A DNA stretch of 64,000 bases from Lepus europaeus (taxonomy: Eukaryota; Chordata; Mammalia; Lagomorpha; Leporidae), in NCBI RefSeq assembly GCF_033115175.1, contig NC_084827.1, positions 24,360,001-24,424,000 of the forward strand, written 5' to 3'. The translations under genes and the position numbers were made by a program. The notes beneath the pieces are model-generated. The model saw only the letters and a list, made by a program, of their open reading frames with translations. It was not told the DNA's origin and made no database searches. Positions 29,431 through 41,137 of this stretch are shown piece after piece. Positions within the stretch are counted from its first letter, which is position 1; each line of letters starts with the position of its first letter.

Positions 29431-30599
29431 GTTTGCATTCTCATTATTTACTGTGGAGGTGAAACTGTAGAGCTCTTCAGAGTGAGTGAGCAGAGGAGGC
29501 TATGTGAGGAAATGATAAATTCTCTGTGAACTGAAGGGTGAAAACAATCCAGGAAAGAGCTTACTGGGCATATGATGCTAAAAGTGTTAATATTCCTTTC
29601 TGCCCCAAATTTTGCAATAGAGACCTAATTAAACCATCTGTAAATTAAACACCTCAGAAAGAAGCTGTAGATGTCAAAAAGCTTTATTTACATAGTTGAT
29701 TAATTGAAAGCAAACCAACTTCTGTGAATTTACAATCCGTGCCAATTTTTCCCAGGACAATCCAAATTCATGTCTATTTTCCTGACAATTTAATTAATAG
29801 AAACTCCTTTTCGCTCCCTAAAGTCCCAGATTGAGTGATAAATACTGTGATTACCCTTGACCACTAACTCTAAGACATAAATTATAATAAGTATACCCAC
29901 AGAGGAAAACACATGGTTGTGTCATTAACACATCTGTCCATATCAACTGCATCAGACTGAATATCATTTCTTCATGTTCTGAAAATTTCAGTGTTACCCT
30001 CTCTTTCTAGTTTCTCATTATGTCGTTTTCTAGGTATGACAACAACCTGCACTTAACCAAAGCTTTATTTCTATTGTTATATGTTCTGTTTATTCTGTCA
30101 TCTTGAAGGATAAATATGGCCACTGTACTACTTGTAAGATTCATTTATATGAGTGGCCTATCCACTAACCATAAATTTGACTATGCATACATTATATCTA
30201 GGAAAAAATGCCAAATTGAAAAACAGGATGAGAGAAATTATCTAATATAAAAGACTTCTCTGAATTTTACCCCAACATAATGTCAAAATACCAGACAGCT
30301 ACAAATCTGGGATGGATTGCTGTACAGTATATTGCAAATGTCATGGCACAATTCATTTACTCTTTTTTGCTTGGTGTTCATTAAGAATTAATATTAAAAA
30401 TGAATAAATGAACACGGCTTCTACATCTGTCAAAGTGTGATTAAAGGTACTTTCTTTACATTTAGAATGTTGCATCTCTTTTAGATACCAGAATCAGCAA
30501 ATACACTGGCATTCTTAGAGCTGGCATTCTTTCTTCTATTATTCAATGAGATTATTGTAACATCTCATCCCTTTTAATTTGACTACCATAATATTTAGA
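29431..30599. other. Unique sequence
   Basis: About 1.2 kb without a recognised repeat or gene. The stretch at 29570-29850 has several homeodomain-type TTAATTAA/TAATTAAA motifs and is mentioned as a weak candidate regulatory element. Confidence 0.55.
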
Positions 30600-31839
30600 G
30601 GAAAGTTTATCAGTTCTAACAATTTTTTGGTGGAGAGTTAAATTTGTCCATGTATAACATCATGTCATCTGCAAACATAGTTTTTATAAAAATATTGAAT
30701 GTTGGCTTGTCATGTATCATTTTGAGGTATATTCCTTCTATACCTAATTTCTTAAGGGTTTTCATCATGAAGGGGTACTGAATCTTATCAAATGCTTTGT
30801 ATCTATTGAGATTATCAAATGATTTTTGTTGCTGTATTTATGATATTTATTGATTTATAAATGTTGAAATACCCTGCAACTCTGGGACAGATAACATTTG
30901 ATGGTGCTCAGTGTGCTTTCTCATATAGTATTAGATATGGTTTGCTAAATTTGACTGAGAATTTTTGGAGCTATATTAATTAATGATATTAATCTGTAGT
31001 GTTCTTTCCTTGTTGTCTTTATTTGGTTTTGCTATGAAAGTATTACTGGTGTCATAAAGAGTTTAGTAGAGTTATATGCATTTCATTATTTATGGAGTCA
31101 GTTCTTTAAATGTCTAGTAGAATTCATTTATAAAGCCATCAAGTCTTAGACACTCATTTCATTAGATTTTAATAAATCAGTTTTATTATTTATTATTAGT
31201 CTGTTTATGATTTTTCAATAGCTTTTTAATTTAATCTAAATTAGTTATTTGTATGCAGAAATATTTTCATTTCACTAGATTTTACAAATTGTTAGCATAC
31301 AATTGTTCATGGTTGTTTCTTACAATCCTTTGTATTTCAGTGGTATCATTTGTAATGTCTCTTTTTCATATCTAATTTTATTTATTTGAGTTTTTCTCTT
31401 TTTGATATGTTAGTCTGGCTAAAGTTTTCTCAATGTTGTATATCTTTCCAACAATTAGTTTTCATTTTGTTGATTTTTGTATTTTTTAGATTCAATTTTG
31501 TTTATTTCTGTTCAGATCATTAGTATTTCTTTTTTTAATTCTATTTAAGTTATACAAGTTTCATGTATTTCATATATACAGATGTAGAAACATAGTGATA
31601 CTCCCCCACGCACATACTCCAACACTTCCTCCTCCTCCCTTTCACATTCCCAATCTTAATTTTTACCAAGATCTATTTTCAGTTTAATTAATGATCATAT
31701 AGTTAACCCTACACTAAGTAAGAGAGTCCAACAAATAGTAAGAGAAGGAAAAAGAACAGCATTCTTCAATGGAAGAGACAAAAGGCTGTAAACAATCACC
31801 AGATCTCAAAATGTCTATTTCACTCCAATATATTATATT

Positions 31840-32429
31840 TCAGGTACTATAGCAGTCACCTTGGATCAGAGAAAACATATGGTATCTAACTTTTTGGGAC
31901 TGGCTTATTTCACTAAATATAATGGCATCCAGTTGCATCTGTCTTACTGCAAAAAAACAGGATTTCATTTTGTTTTTTTCTATAACTGAGTAGTACTCCA
32001 TAGTGTGTATATACCATAATTTCTTTATCCAGTCAGTACTTAATGGACATGTCTTATCTATTGTGAATTGAATTGCAATGAACATGGGTGTATAGATCAC
32101 AGTTTCAGATGCTGATTTCTTTTGGTTTGTGTGAATTCCCAGGAGTGGGATGATTGGGTCATATGGAAGGTTTATATTTAGATCTCTGTCTTCCACAGTG
32201 GCTGTGCCAGTTTACCAACAGTGGACCAGGGTACACTTTCCCTTACATCCTCACCGATGTGTCATTTGTTGATTTCTGTATGAAAGCCATTCTAACTGGA
32301 GTGAGGTGAAACCTCATCGTGGTTTTGATTTGCATTTCCCAAATGGCTAGTGATCCTGAACATTTCCTCAAGTGTCCGTTGGCCATTTGAATTTCCACTC
32401 TTGAAAAATGCTTGTTCATCAACTTAATA
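31840..32429 (-). pseudogene. L1 ORF2 C-terminal remnant
   Basis: The frame at 31840-32196 encodes the ORF2p C-terminus: NLPYDPIIPLLGIHTNQKKS, MFIAIQFTIDKTCPLSTDW, KLWYIHTMEYYSVIEKNKM and KVRYHMFSLIQGD. The homology continues to 32429 with frame breaks. It ends abruptly at the reversed 3'UTR block. Non-functional. Confidence 0.9.
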
Positions 32430-32742
32430 CTTTATCCCTTTTAGTATTTCTTTTTGTTCTACTTAATACTATTGGTTGAACTCTGTAATTAACACACAAT
32501 TATTCTTAGGTGTTTAAATTTAACTGAAAAGTGATCCCTGTTAAATATAAGAGTGGGAGTAAGAGAGGGAGGAGATGTACAGTTTGGGACATGCTCAATC
32601 GGACTTGCCCCAAATGGTAGAGTTAGAAACATGCCAGGGGATTCCAATACAATCCCATCAAGGTGGCATGTACCAATGCCATCTCACTAGTCCAAGTGAT
32701 CAGTTTCAGTTCACAACTGATCATTGATAGGATTAAGAGTCA
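32430..32742 (+). mobile_element. Sense L1 3'UTR block inside an antisense L1
   Basis: TTGAACTCTGTAATTAACAC, GGTGTTTAAATTTAACTGAA, AAAGTGATCCCTGTTAAATA, GGAGGAGATGTACAG and CATCAAGGTGGCATGTACCA read in sense. They match, in reverse, 20896-21070 and, directly, 21505-21600 of the 5'-inverted L1. No poly(A) end is present. The block replaces the ORF2 segment expected here. Confidence 0.85.
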
Positions 32743-35200
32743 TGTTGATTTTATTTCCTGCCATTTTACCAATTGTGGTAATTGTGAGTTCCAATAATCT
32801 CTCAGTGGAGTCTTTTGAATCCACTATATAGAGAATCATGTCATCTGCATCTGGGGATCGTTTGTCTTCCTCCTTTCCAATTTGTATCCCATTGGTTTCT
32901 TTTTCTTACCTAACGGCTCTGCATAAAACTTCCAGGACTATAATTAAATAGCAATGGTGAGTATGGGCATCCTTGTCTGGTTCCAGATCTTAGGGTGAAT
33001 GCTTCCAGCTTTTCCACATTTAATAGGATTTAGGCCATATGTTTGTCATAAATTCTTTGATTGTGTTGAGGAATATTCCTTGTATACCCTATTTGCTTAA
33101 GATTTTCATCATGGAAATCTTATTGATTTGCAAATCTTGAACTATCCCTGCATACCAGTGATAAATCCCACTTTTTCTAGGGGAATGATCTTTCTGATAT
33201 GTTGTTGGATTCTATTAGCTAATATTTTGTTGATGATTTTTGCATCTATGTTCATCATAGATATTAGTCTATAGTTCTCTTTCTCTGTCATATCTTTTTC
33301 TGCCTTAGCAATTAAATTGATGCAGGCTTCATAGAAGGAGTTTGGGATGATTTGCTCCCTTACAATGTTTTGAATAGCTTGAGAAGAAATGGAATTAATT
33401 CTTCTTTAAATGCCTCACAGAATTCAGGAGTGAAGCTGTTCTGTCCTGGGCTTTTCTTTGCTAGGAGAATCTTTACTACTGGTTCAATTACCATCTTGGT
33501 TATTGTTCTGTTTAGGTTTTCTGTGTCTTCATGACTCAATTTAGGTAGCTTGTATGTGTTCTGGAATCTATCCATTTCTTCTAGGTTTTCCAATTTGTTG
33601 GCATACGACACTTTGTGATAATTGTTGATGATTTTTTTTTTATTTCTGTGGTATCTGGTGTTAAATTTTCTTTTTCATCTCTGATTTTTTAATTTCAGTC
33701 TTCATCTTTTTTTGTTAGTTGGACCAGTGGTGTATTAATTTTGTTTATTTTTTAAAAAAAAAATCAGCTCTTAATTTCACTGATCTTTTGTATTTTTTGT
33801 TTCAATTTTGTTTATTTCTTCTCTATTTTTAATTATTTCTTTCCTCCTAATTTTGGGTTTGGTTTGTTGTTGCTTTTCTAGGTCCTTGATATGTATCAAA
33901 AATTCATTTATTTGCTATGTTTCATATTTCTTCATGTAGACACCAATTGCTATAAACTACCCTTTTTCTTTTTTTTTTTCTTTTTTGACAGGCAGAGTGG
34001 ACAGTGAGAGAGAAAGAGAGAGCGAGAGAGAGAGACAGAGAGAAAGGTCTTCCTTTGCCGTTGGTTCACCCTCTAATGGCCGCCGCGGCCAGCGCGCTGC
34101 AGCCGGCGCACAGCGCTGATCTGAAGGCAGGAGCCAGGTGCTTCTCCTGGTCTCCCATGGGGTGCAGGACCCAAGCACTTGGGCCATTCTCCACTGCACT
34201 CCCTGGCCACAGCAGAGAGCTGGCCTGGAAGAGGGGCAACCGGGACAGAATCTGGCGCCCTGACCGGGACTAGAACCCAGTGTGCCAGCACCGCTAGGCA
34301 GAGGATTAACCTATTGAGCCACGGTTCCGGCCATAAACCCCTCTTAACACTGCTTTTGCTGTATCCCTTAAGTTTTGATATGATGTAATGTCATCTTCAT
34401 TTGTTTCCAGTATTTTTTAAATTTATTTTTTGTTTTCTTTTATGACCCACTGTTCATTCAGCAACATGTTGTTCAGTCTCCATGTGTTTGCGTATGATCT
34501 AGAGATTCTTGAGTTTGATTTCCAGCTTCATTTCAGTGTGATCAGAGAAGATGCATGGTGTGATATGATTTCTTTGAATTTGCTGAGACTTGCTCTATGG
34601 CCTAGCATGTAGTCTATCCTAGAGAAATTCCATGGACTGATGAAAAGAATATGTATTCTGTAATTGTAGGGTGAAAAGTTCTGTAGATATCAGTTAGGTC
34701 CATAATTTCCATTAGCTCTGTTGTTTCTTTGTTGATTTTCTGTCTAGTTGACATGTCCATTGATGAAAGTGAAATGTTGAAGTTCCCTGTTACTATTGTA
34801 TTGGAATCTATGTCGCTCTTTAGATCTATTAACATTTTTTAAATAGCTAGGTGCCCTGTAATTGTGTGTATATACTTATTATAGACACATCTTCCTGTTG
34901 AATTGATCTCTTAATCATTACATAGTTTTTATGTTAAAGTCTATTTTGTCTGATATTAGGATAGCAGCACCTGTCCTTGTTTGCTTTACATTAGTATGGA
35001 ATATCTTTTTCCATCCTTTCACCTTCAATCTGCATGTATATTTCTTGGTGAGATGTTTTTCTTTTAGGTAGCAAATAGATGGGTCGTGTTTTTTAAACCA
35101 TTCAATCAGTCTGTATCTTTTAATTGGAGGCTTAAGGGCATTTACTTTCAGCATGGCTATTAATGAGTAACGACTCGGCCCTGCCATTTTTCCATAAATA
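32743..35200 (-). pseudogene. L1 ORF2: RT and endonuclease remnants
   Basis: ORF2 from the RT domain back to its N-terminus, interrupted by a CSINE at 33964-34332. Frame 33360-33611 holds the pre-RT block KKSPGQNSFTPEF and [11 protein letters not shown]. Frame 34614-34835 holds the endonuclease block NTIVTGNFNISLSSMDMST and DIYRTFHPTITEYIFFSSVHG. The family's catalytic Asp in the GDFN motif is Asn here (GNFN). The N-terminal endonuclease block is in frame 34918-35268: KVNALKPPIKRYRLIEWF and KVKGWKKIFHTN. Stops and frameshifts throughout; inactive. Confidence 0.9.
33964..34332 (-). mobile_element. Young CSINE nested in L1 ORF2
   Basis: Antisense young CSINE: TTTTTTGACAGGCAGAGTGG, GGTTCACCCTCTAATGGCCG, GCCGCGGCCAGCGCGCTGC, CTCCCATGGGGTGC and a B-box region reading GGGACTAGAACCC. 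Flanks ATAAACTACC (33952-33961) and ATAAACCCCT (34333-34342) are the likely TSD; L1 reads through once the SINE is removed. Confidence 0.94.
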
Positions 35201-35269
35201 TTCCTATTGTTTCCTGTGATTTCTTTTGTAGTTTTACTGGGAGACTTTCTGCCTCCACATTTCTTCATA

Positions 35270-36190
35270 ATGATGGCTATCTTTATGTGTTTCTGTGTAT
35301 ATCACATCTTCAAGCATCTTTTGTAAGGTTAGACATGACAAATTCTTGCAATTTCTGTTTGTTATGGAAGGTCTTAATTTCACCTTCATTCATAAATGAG
35401 AGCTTTGCAAGGTATAGTACTCTGGGCTGACAGTTTTTTTCTCTTAAGACTTGGACTATATATAGACATTCTATTCTAACCTGAAGGGTTTCTGATGAGA
35501 TGTCATCTGTGAGTCTAATTTGAAATCCTCTGAAAGTAATCTGGCATTTTTCTCATGCACACTTTAGTACCTTTTCTTTATATTTTACTGTGGAAAGTTT
35601 AACTGCAGTATGTTGTGAAGATCTTCTCTAGTCATGTCTGTTAGGAGTTCTATGTGCTTCTTCTACTTGATGTCCCTTTCTTTCTCCAAATTGGGGAATT
35701 TTTCAGTAATTATTTCACTAAATAGGCCTTCTCTTTCCACAGCTTCCGTAACTCCTAAGATGTGTATGTTGGGTCATTTGATAGTATCCCATATACCTCC
35801 AATACTGTTTTTAAATTTTCTATTTTCTTTAATTTTTTTTGTCTGACTATAAGATTTTCAAAGATTTATCTTCCAGCTTCGATATTCCTTCTTCTGTCTC
35901 ACCAAGTCTGCTATTAAGACTTTCTACTGCATTTTTATTTGTTCTATTAAATTCATTTCTAATAATTAATTTTTATTTTTATTTAAAATCTCAATTGCAT
36001 GGGGAAAAATTTGATTTATGTTATGTAGCTTTCTTTAGTTTGTTAATTTGCTTCTATTGATTTTAAGTAATCCTATGATTAGTTTTTGAATTCTGTTTCT
36101 GGCATTTCTTCAATCTTTTCAACTTCACATTCTAATACTGAAACGTTGTGCTTTTTTGTAGGGGGTCATGGTGTCTTACTTATTCTTGTT
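35270..36190 (-). pseudogene. L1 ORF1 remnant
   Basis: Antisense sequence in the ORF1 position, between the ORF2 start and the 5'UTR. Recognisable blocks include GGAAGGTCTTAATTTCACCT, GCTTTGCAAGGTATAGTACT, TTTCTGATGAGATGTCATCT and ATTTTTCAGTAATTATTTCA. These are the complements of the RNA-binding (RRM) and C-terminal domain regions of L1 ORF1. No long frame survives. Confidence 0.72.
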
Positions 36191-37415
36191 TCTTTGATTT
36201 CCTCATTTGTTTTTTTTTTTAGGCATTTGCAGAGTTGATTTTTGTTTTGTTTCCTCTGATGGCTTTTATCTTTGATTTATGCTTATGTGGCTTAGTGGAA
36301 TGTCTGCACTTTCAGTGAATACAAGGACATTTGTGGTATTTGTGGCCAGGGAGCCCTTATCAGTGCTCCAGGGTGGGATGAGTATCAACGGTAACATATA
36401 AGTTGGGTGTAATAGATCCAATGCCCAGTTGTTAGCTCCTAGTCTGCTCCACTTCACCATATGAACTGCACAAATGGCCTGTGCAGTCCTCACTGTGAGC
36501 ACAATTTCCCACTGCAATGACCTATTCTAGGCAAGCAAGTAGCTCTGAGCATGTGGAGCAGCACCCAGTGATTGCCCAGAGTCTCAGCTATACTCTGCCC
36601 CTTCTCATGTAACCACCATGTCTCCACGGTTTCAGCACACAAGGTTCCCACAGACATTCGATGCACAGGTTTCTCTCTGCCCTGCCAACCTGTCCAGTCA
36701 AAAGAGAGGCATATGTTCCCAGAGACATCTTCACTTAGTGTCTTGATTTGGGAGCCTGTGGGCTCCTCATCATCCTATGTGGTTGCCCAGCCACCTCCTA
36801 GCCTGTAGATTGTTCCCTCCATGAGGATATCTGGATCACATGCATGCATAAGAGCCCACTGGCTAAATGTTGCTCTCTCTGCCACTGCCACCAGTACTGT
36901 CGAGAAGATGAAGTCCTGTCTCAGCCAGTTGCTCAGCACGTGCACAATGGCTTCTGCAGCTCCCACCCAAACCCAAAATAGCACCCACCCTTTCTCAGCC
37001 AGGCAGCAGGTGCTGTTGTAGGGAAGTTGGGGTGAGATAAGCATGTCCCCTCTACTTCCACTGGGTGTGTGGGCAACTACTATCAACTGCTAGTCTCCAG
37101 GGCTCCAGTCCAGACTCAAACCACACTCTCCCTTTGGCCATATCACTATGGTCTTACCTCTGTCTCCAGGCTGCCACTGTCTCCAGCTCAGGGCTGATGC
37201 AGTAATGCATTATGTTTGTGTTCATGCGGCACATCCGAACTCTCTACACTTGTCCACAGCATTCCTCTTCCTCTTGTAGGATTTTAGTGCAGTTTTCTCT
37301 CCAATTCTCCTGAAAGTGCACTTCCTGAACTTTTTTTTTCCCTCTCTTTTACTGTTTTTCCCTAACCTAGCACAATATGTCATTCCCTAATCCACCATCT
37401 TGGAATGTTTCTTCC
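36190..37415 (-). promoter_or_regulatory. L1 5'UTR with internal promoter region
   Basis: About 1.2 kb of more GC-rich sequence between ORF1 and the 5' TSD. In mammalian L1s this region holds the internal Pol II promoter. The complement CCACCATCTTGGAATG (37393-37408) gives a sense CCAAGATGG, like the YY1 motif at the start of other L1s. The frames seen here (36266-37086) are chance frames in the UTR. Confidence 0.75.
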
Positions 37416-39440
37416 GATCATTATTATTTCTTGCTTCCCACTAATCTTAGATTTGATTTGTTCTTGTTTTTCTAAGTCCTTGGGATACATCATACAATAA
37501 TTTATTTGAGATTTTTGTTCTATTTTTTAAATATAAGCACTTGCTGGTATAAAATTCCCTGTTAAAACTGCTTTTGCTGTATACTATAGATTTTGATGTG
37601 CATATGCTTTTAATTTTCACTTGTTTCCAGAATGTTTTTATTTCCTTTTTAATTTTTTCAATTACCCTTTAGTCATTCTGTAGCATGTTGTTTAATTTCT
37701 ATGCATTTGTAAAATTTCTATTGTTTTGTCATTGATTTCTACTTTTATTCCTTTGTGGTCTGAGAGGGTACATGGTATAATTTCAATCTTCTTAAATTTA
37801 CTAAGGTTTGATTTGTGGCCTAATATATGAATGATCCAAGAAAATATTCTGTGCTTTTATGAGAAAAATATGTATTTTGTAGCTGTTGAGTGATATGTTC
37901 TGTAATGTCTGTTGGTCCATTTACTTGAGTGTGAACTCTGATGTCCTCAATGATTTTCTGTCCGGATAATCAGCCCATTGATGAAAGTGGGGTGTTGAAG
38001 TCACCCACTATTATTGTATTGGAGTCTATATTTTCCTTTAGGTCTAATAACATGTGTTTGATACATCTTGGTGGTGTGTTTTAGGTGCATATTTATTTAT
38101 GTTTGTTAAATTTTCTTGCTGAATTGATCCTCTGATCAACATATTTAATGTCCTTCTTTCTCTCTCTTTATGGTTTTTGTTTTATAATATGATTTACCTA
38201 ATATAAGTATAGCTATTCCTGTTATTTTCTGGTTTTGGTTTACATGCTATAACTTTTCATAAACTATTGCTTTCAGTCCCTCTGTATCTTTACCTAAAAA
38301 ATATATTTCCTACAGGTAGAAAATAATTGGGTCTTCCTTTTTTATCCATTGGAGCAACTGAGAAATTTAATCTGCTTACATTCAAGGTTAACACTGATAA
38401 ATAAGAACCAACTCCTGTCATTTTGTTGCTTGGTTACTGATTCTATCTGCTCTGTAATGAATTCAGTACTGTCATGTTTTCATGATGATTAGTTCTAACA
38501 TAAGGCTTCCTAAGTATTTCTTGTAAGGTTGATCTGGTGGTGATGAATTCTGTTTGTTTTCTGGGAAATATTTTATTTCTTCTTCACTTCTAAGTGATAG
38601 CTTTGCTGACTATAATACACTTGGATGAAAGAATTTATCTTTCAAGAATCTTGAATATATCATCCCATTCTCTTTTGGCCTGTAGAGTTTCTGCTGAGAA
38701 GACTGCTGTTTGTCTTATTGGTTTTCCTTTATATGTAACTTGATTATTTTACTGTCTTTAGGATTCTCTCCTTGTCCTTAATTTCCAATAATGTGACTAC
38801 AAAATGCCTCAGAGAAGATATTTTTTCGATTGAGTTTTCTTGTATCTTGATGTCCCTATCTCTTTTAACACTTGGGAAGTTTTCAACTATTATTTCACTC
38901 AGTAGGTGCTCAATTTTTTTCCTTCTCTTCTCCTTCAGGTATTCTTAAATATAAATATTTGTTCTCCTAATGATGCTCCATATGTTCAGTAGGATAGGAT
39001 TTTCTTCATTCTTTTTCCTTCTCTTGTCTCTGTTTTTGTGTGACTGAATTATTTCAGAAGTTTTTTCCTCATATTAGAGAGTTTTCTTCTTTTTCTGTTC
39101 ACTTGTTTAAACTCTCAATTGTATTTTTACTTAATTGATTGATGTTTCCAGATCCCAAATTTCTATTTGTTTTTTTTAAATGATTTCTAGAACTTTATTT
39201 AATTTCTTATTCATAAAATGTATTGTTTCCCTCCTTTCTTTAAACTATCTGCGTTCTATTGCATCTCACTGAGTTTCCTTAGGATCATTATTTTGAATGA
39301 TTTTTCAAGCATTGCAGAGATTTCCTTCAAAGGAGGATCTACTTCTGAAAAACTATTGTGTTCTTTTAGAGGTGTCATGCTTCCTTGTCTCTTCATGTTT
39401 CCTGTATCAATATGTTGATGCCTGTACTTCCGGTGTAATA

Positions 39441-40735
39441 GTTCATTTTTTTTTTTTTTTGGAAAATGTTCTTTGTTTTGATGGAATGTGGGAAATCACC
39501 TGGGTTCTTGCTTTGCCTTTGGTTCTAGAGGAGCCCAGAAGTGTAACCAACACTCTGAATGATTTATTCAGATGCAATCAGCATCAGCAGTGACGAGGAA
39601 TGCCACAGTTGTATAGTCTACAGTCGTTCATGGAGGTAGTATGACTTTGCCATGAATTTTTCAAAAGTGTGGGTTTTTAGTCCCTGATGAGTTGAGTATC
39701 AGTCATATGCAATGCGCTGGCTGTAGCCACATTCCTTGTGCTGTGGACACAGAAAGCGCTGTTTCTTTGTCTGTCAAGGGAAGATTGAGTGACACTGAAA
39801 CATTTGGCACCAATAACTATGACCCTGTTTGTTGTCTCTGGGTCCTTCCCCAGATCCTGTTGTGTGGGCATGACTAATGCTGAATAATACATCAACAAAA
39901 TCCAAGTGCCAGCCCTGGAGGATGCTTCGAGGACCATACCCCAGTATCACTGTGTGAATGCATGTTTTGATGGAGATTACGTACTGGCCTGTGTGGGTCT
40001 GAAGCAGTGGAGGTTAATTATTCCCTAATCCCCACAGGGTTTGTTCTGGCAACTGAGAAATTTGGTAATAACAGTTACAGTGTTGAAACTGCAGGGTACA
40101 GTGGGATCCTTACTCAGGTCATACAGGGTGAGTGCCAACTATGCTGGGAATTGTGGACTGGTAGTCACCAGTCTGAAGCAGAGGAATGGCAGTTAGGCCC
40201 TATAAATCCAATAGTGAACGCAAGCTACTCCTGGGGTTGTAGCATTAATAATGACAGCTCCCATTTCAGGGCAAAGAGGAAACTGTCCCTAGTCCCCCAT
40301 AGGCATGCGAAATTGACAGAGGTTTGCGCCTTGGCCACGCAGTACCCTGCGCTAAGAGCTATAGAGGAGGCTTCCTCAGATCTGGTCCTTTGGGAGCACT
40401 GTTGTTGGTGATTACCCCCAAAAGCCAAGGGGAGCTTCACTTAATCACACACAGTGAATAAGTATAGTTCCTGGAATTGTGCCCAGAACTCCCACAGTAG
40501 CAGACATCAAAGGGGTCTACTCTGTGCCCTAGAAAGTATCCTTGCTCTGTCCCTTGGGGCTGTTGGTAGTGGGGGCTGCTTGCTGCTCTCTAAGACAGAT
40601 GGAATTCAGCAACCAAATAACAGCAGTTCAGGTCTGGATTTTGAGGACAGAGTGAAGCAATAGAGATTCCTTCTTTTGGAGCAAAGTAGTCACTTGGACC
40701 CCAGTCAGCCCTTCTAGACTTGCTTTAACGTCTAA
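39441..40735 (-). mobile_element. Probable 5'UTR of the old L1
   Basis: Follows the ORF1 remnant of the old antisense L1 without a break, and is GC-richer than the surroundings, as L1 5'UTRs are. I do not recognise the sequence itself, so the assignment rests on position. The frames at 39677-39937 and 40007-40411 have no recognisable domain. Confidence 0.4.
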
Positions 40736-41052
40736 AGACAGTGTTGTGGCATCCTGGGTTAAGTTCCTACTTGAATGTTGGTATTCATATGCAAGTATTG
40801 GTTCAAGTGCTGGCTGCTCTGCTTCTGACCCAGCTCCCTATTGATGTCCCTGGGAAAGCAGCAGAGCAAGGCCCAAGTGCTTGGTCCTGGCCACCCATAT
40901 GGGACATTCAGATGGAGTTCTTGGCTCCTAGCTTCAGTGTGGCCCACCCTTGGCAGGTCTGTCCATTTGGGGAGTGAACCAGCAGATGGAAATATGCTAT
41001 GTGTGTGTCTGTATGTGTATCATTGTCACTATGCCTTTCAATTAAATTCCAC
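40736..41052 (+). mobile_element. CSINE
   Basis: Old sense CSINE: ACAGTGTTGTGGCATCCTGG, GTTCAAGTGCTGGCTGCTCT, GGGAAAGCAGCAGAGCAAGG, CACCCATATGGGACATTCAG and GGGGAGTGAACCAGCAGATG. The CT region has become GTGTGTCTGTATGTG. The A-tail is nearly lost (CAATTAAATTCC). Confidence 0.9.
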
Positions 41053-41137
41053 AGTGAGGACTGTGGAATTCTCCAACATGTAGGGCTCCCTGTCTGCTGT
41101 GGTAGTGAGGGGTGTGGTGCTTTCTGCTTACTTGTTC

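Larger units (their letters stand above)
31531..37415 (-). mobile_element. Nearly full-length lagomorph L1
   Basis: One antisense L1 insertion. The 3' end is at 31531 (T-rich), followed by 3'UTR, ORF2, ORF1, and a GC-richer 5'UTR. The 5' end is at 37415, with sense start GGAAGAAACATTCCAAGATG. The 16-bp TSD has one mismatch: gatcattagtatttct (31515-31530) and gatcattattatttct (37416-37431). The element is interrupted by a CSINE and altered by a reversed 3'UTR block at 32430-32742. AAGATGG near the 5' end resembles the YY1 site that starts mammalian L1 promoters. Confidence 0.92.
30600..39440 (-). mobile_element. Old L1 split by a younger full-length L1
   Basis: Antisense old L1 in two pieces, 30600-31514 and 37432-39440. 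The left piece is the ORF2 reverse-transcriptase region (GGTTTTCATCATGAAGGGG, ATCTATTGAGATTATCAAAT). The right piece continues with ORF2 upstream of it (AAAATTCCCTGTTAAAACTG), the endonuclease (GATGAAAGTGGGGTGTTGAA) and ORF1 from about 38450. The pieces rejoin exactly across the TSD of the inserted L1. All frames are broken. Confidence 0.88.

Noticed and set aside
33360-35268. Possible active L1 ORF2
   Set aside because: Multiple frame breaks, a nested SINE, a replaced segment, and Asn in place of the catalytic Asp of the GDFN motif.
36266-37086. Several frames between the L1 ORF1 and the L1 5' end
   Set aside because: They fall in the GC-richer L1 5'UTR and have no shared or known domains.
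40007-40411. 134-codon plus frame in GC-richer sequence
   Set aside because: No recognisable domain, start context or splice context. The position fits the 5'UTR of the old L1.
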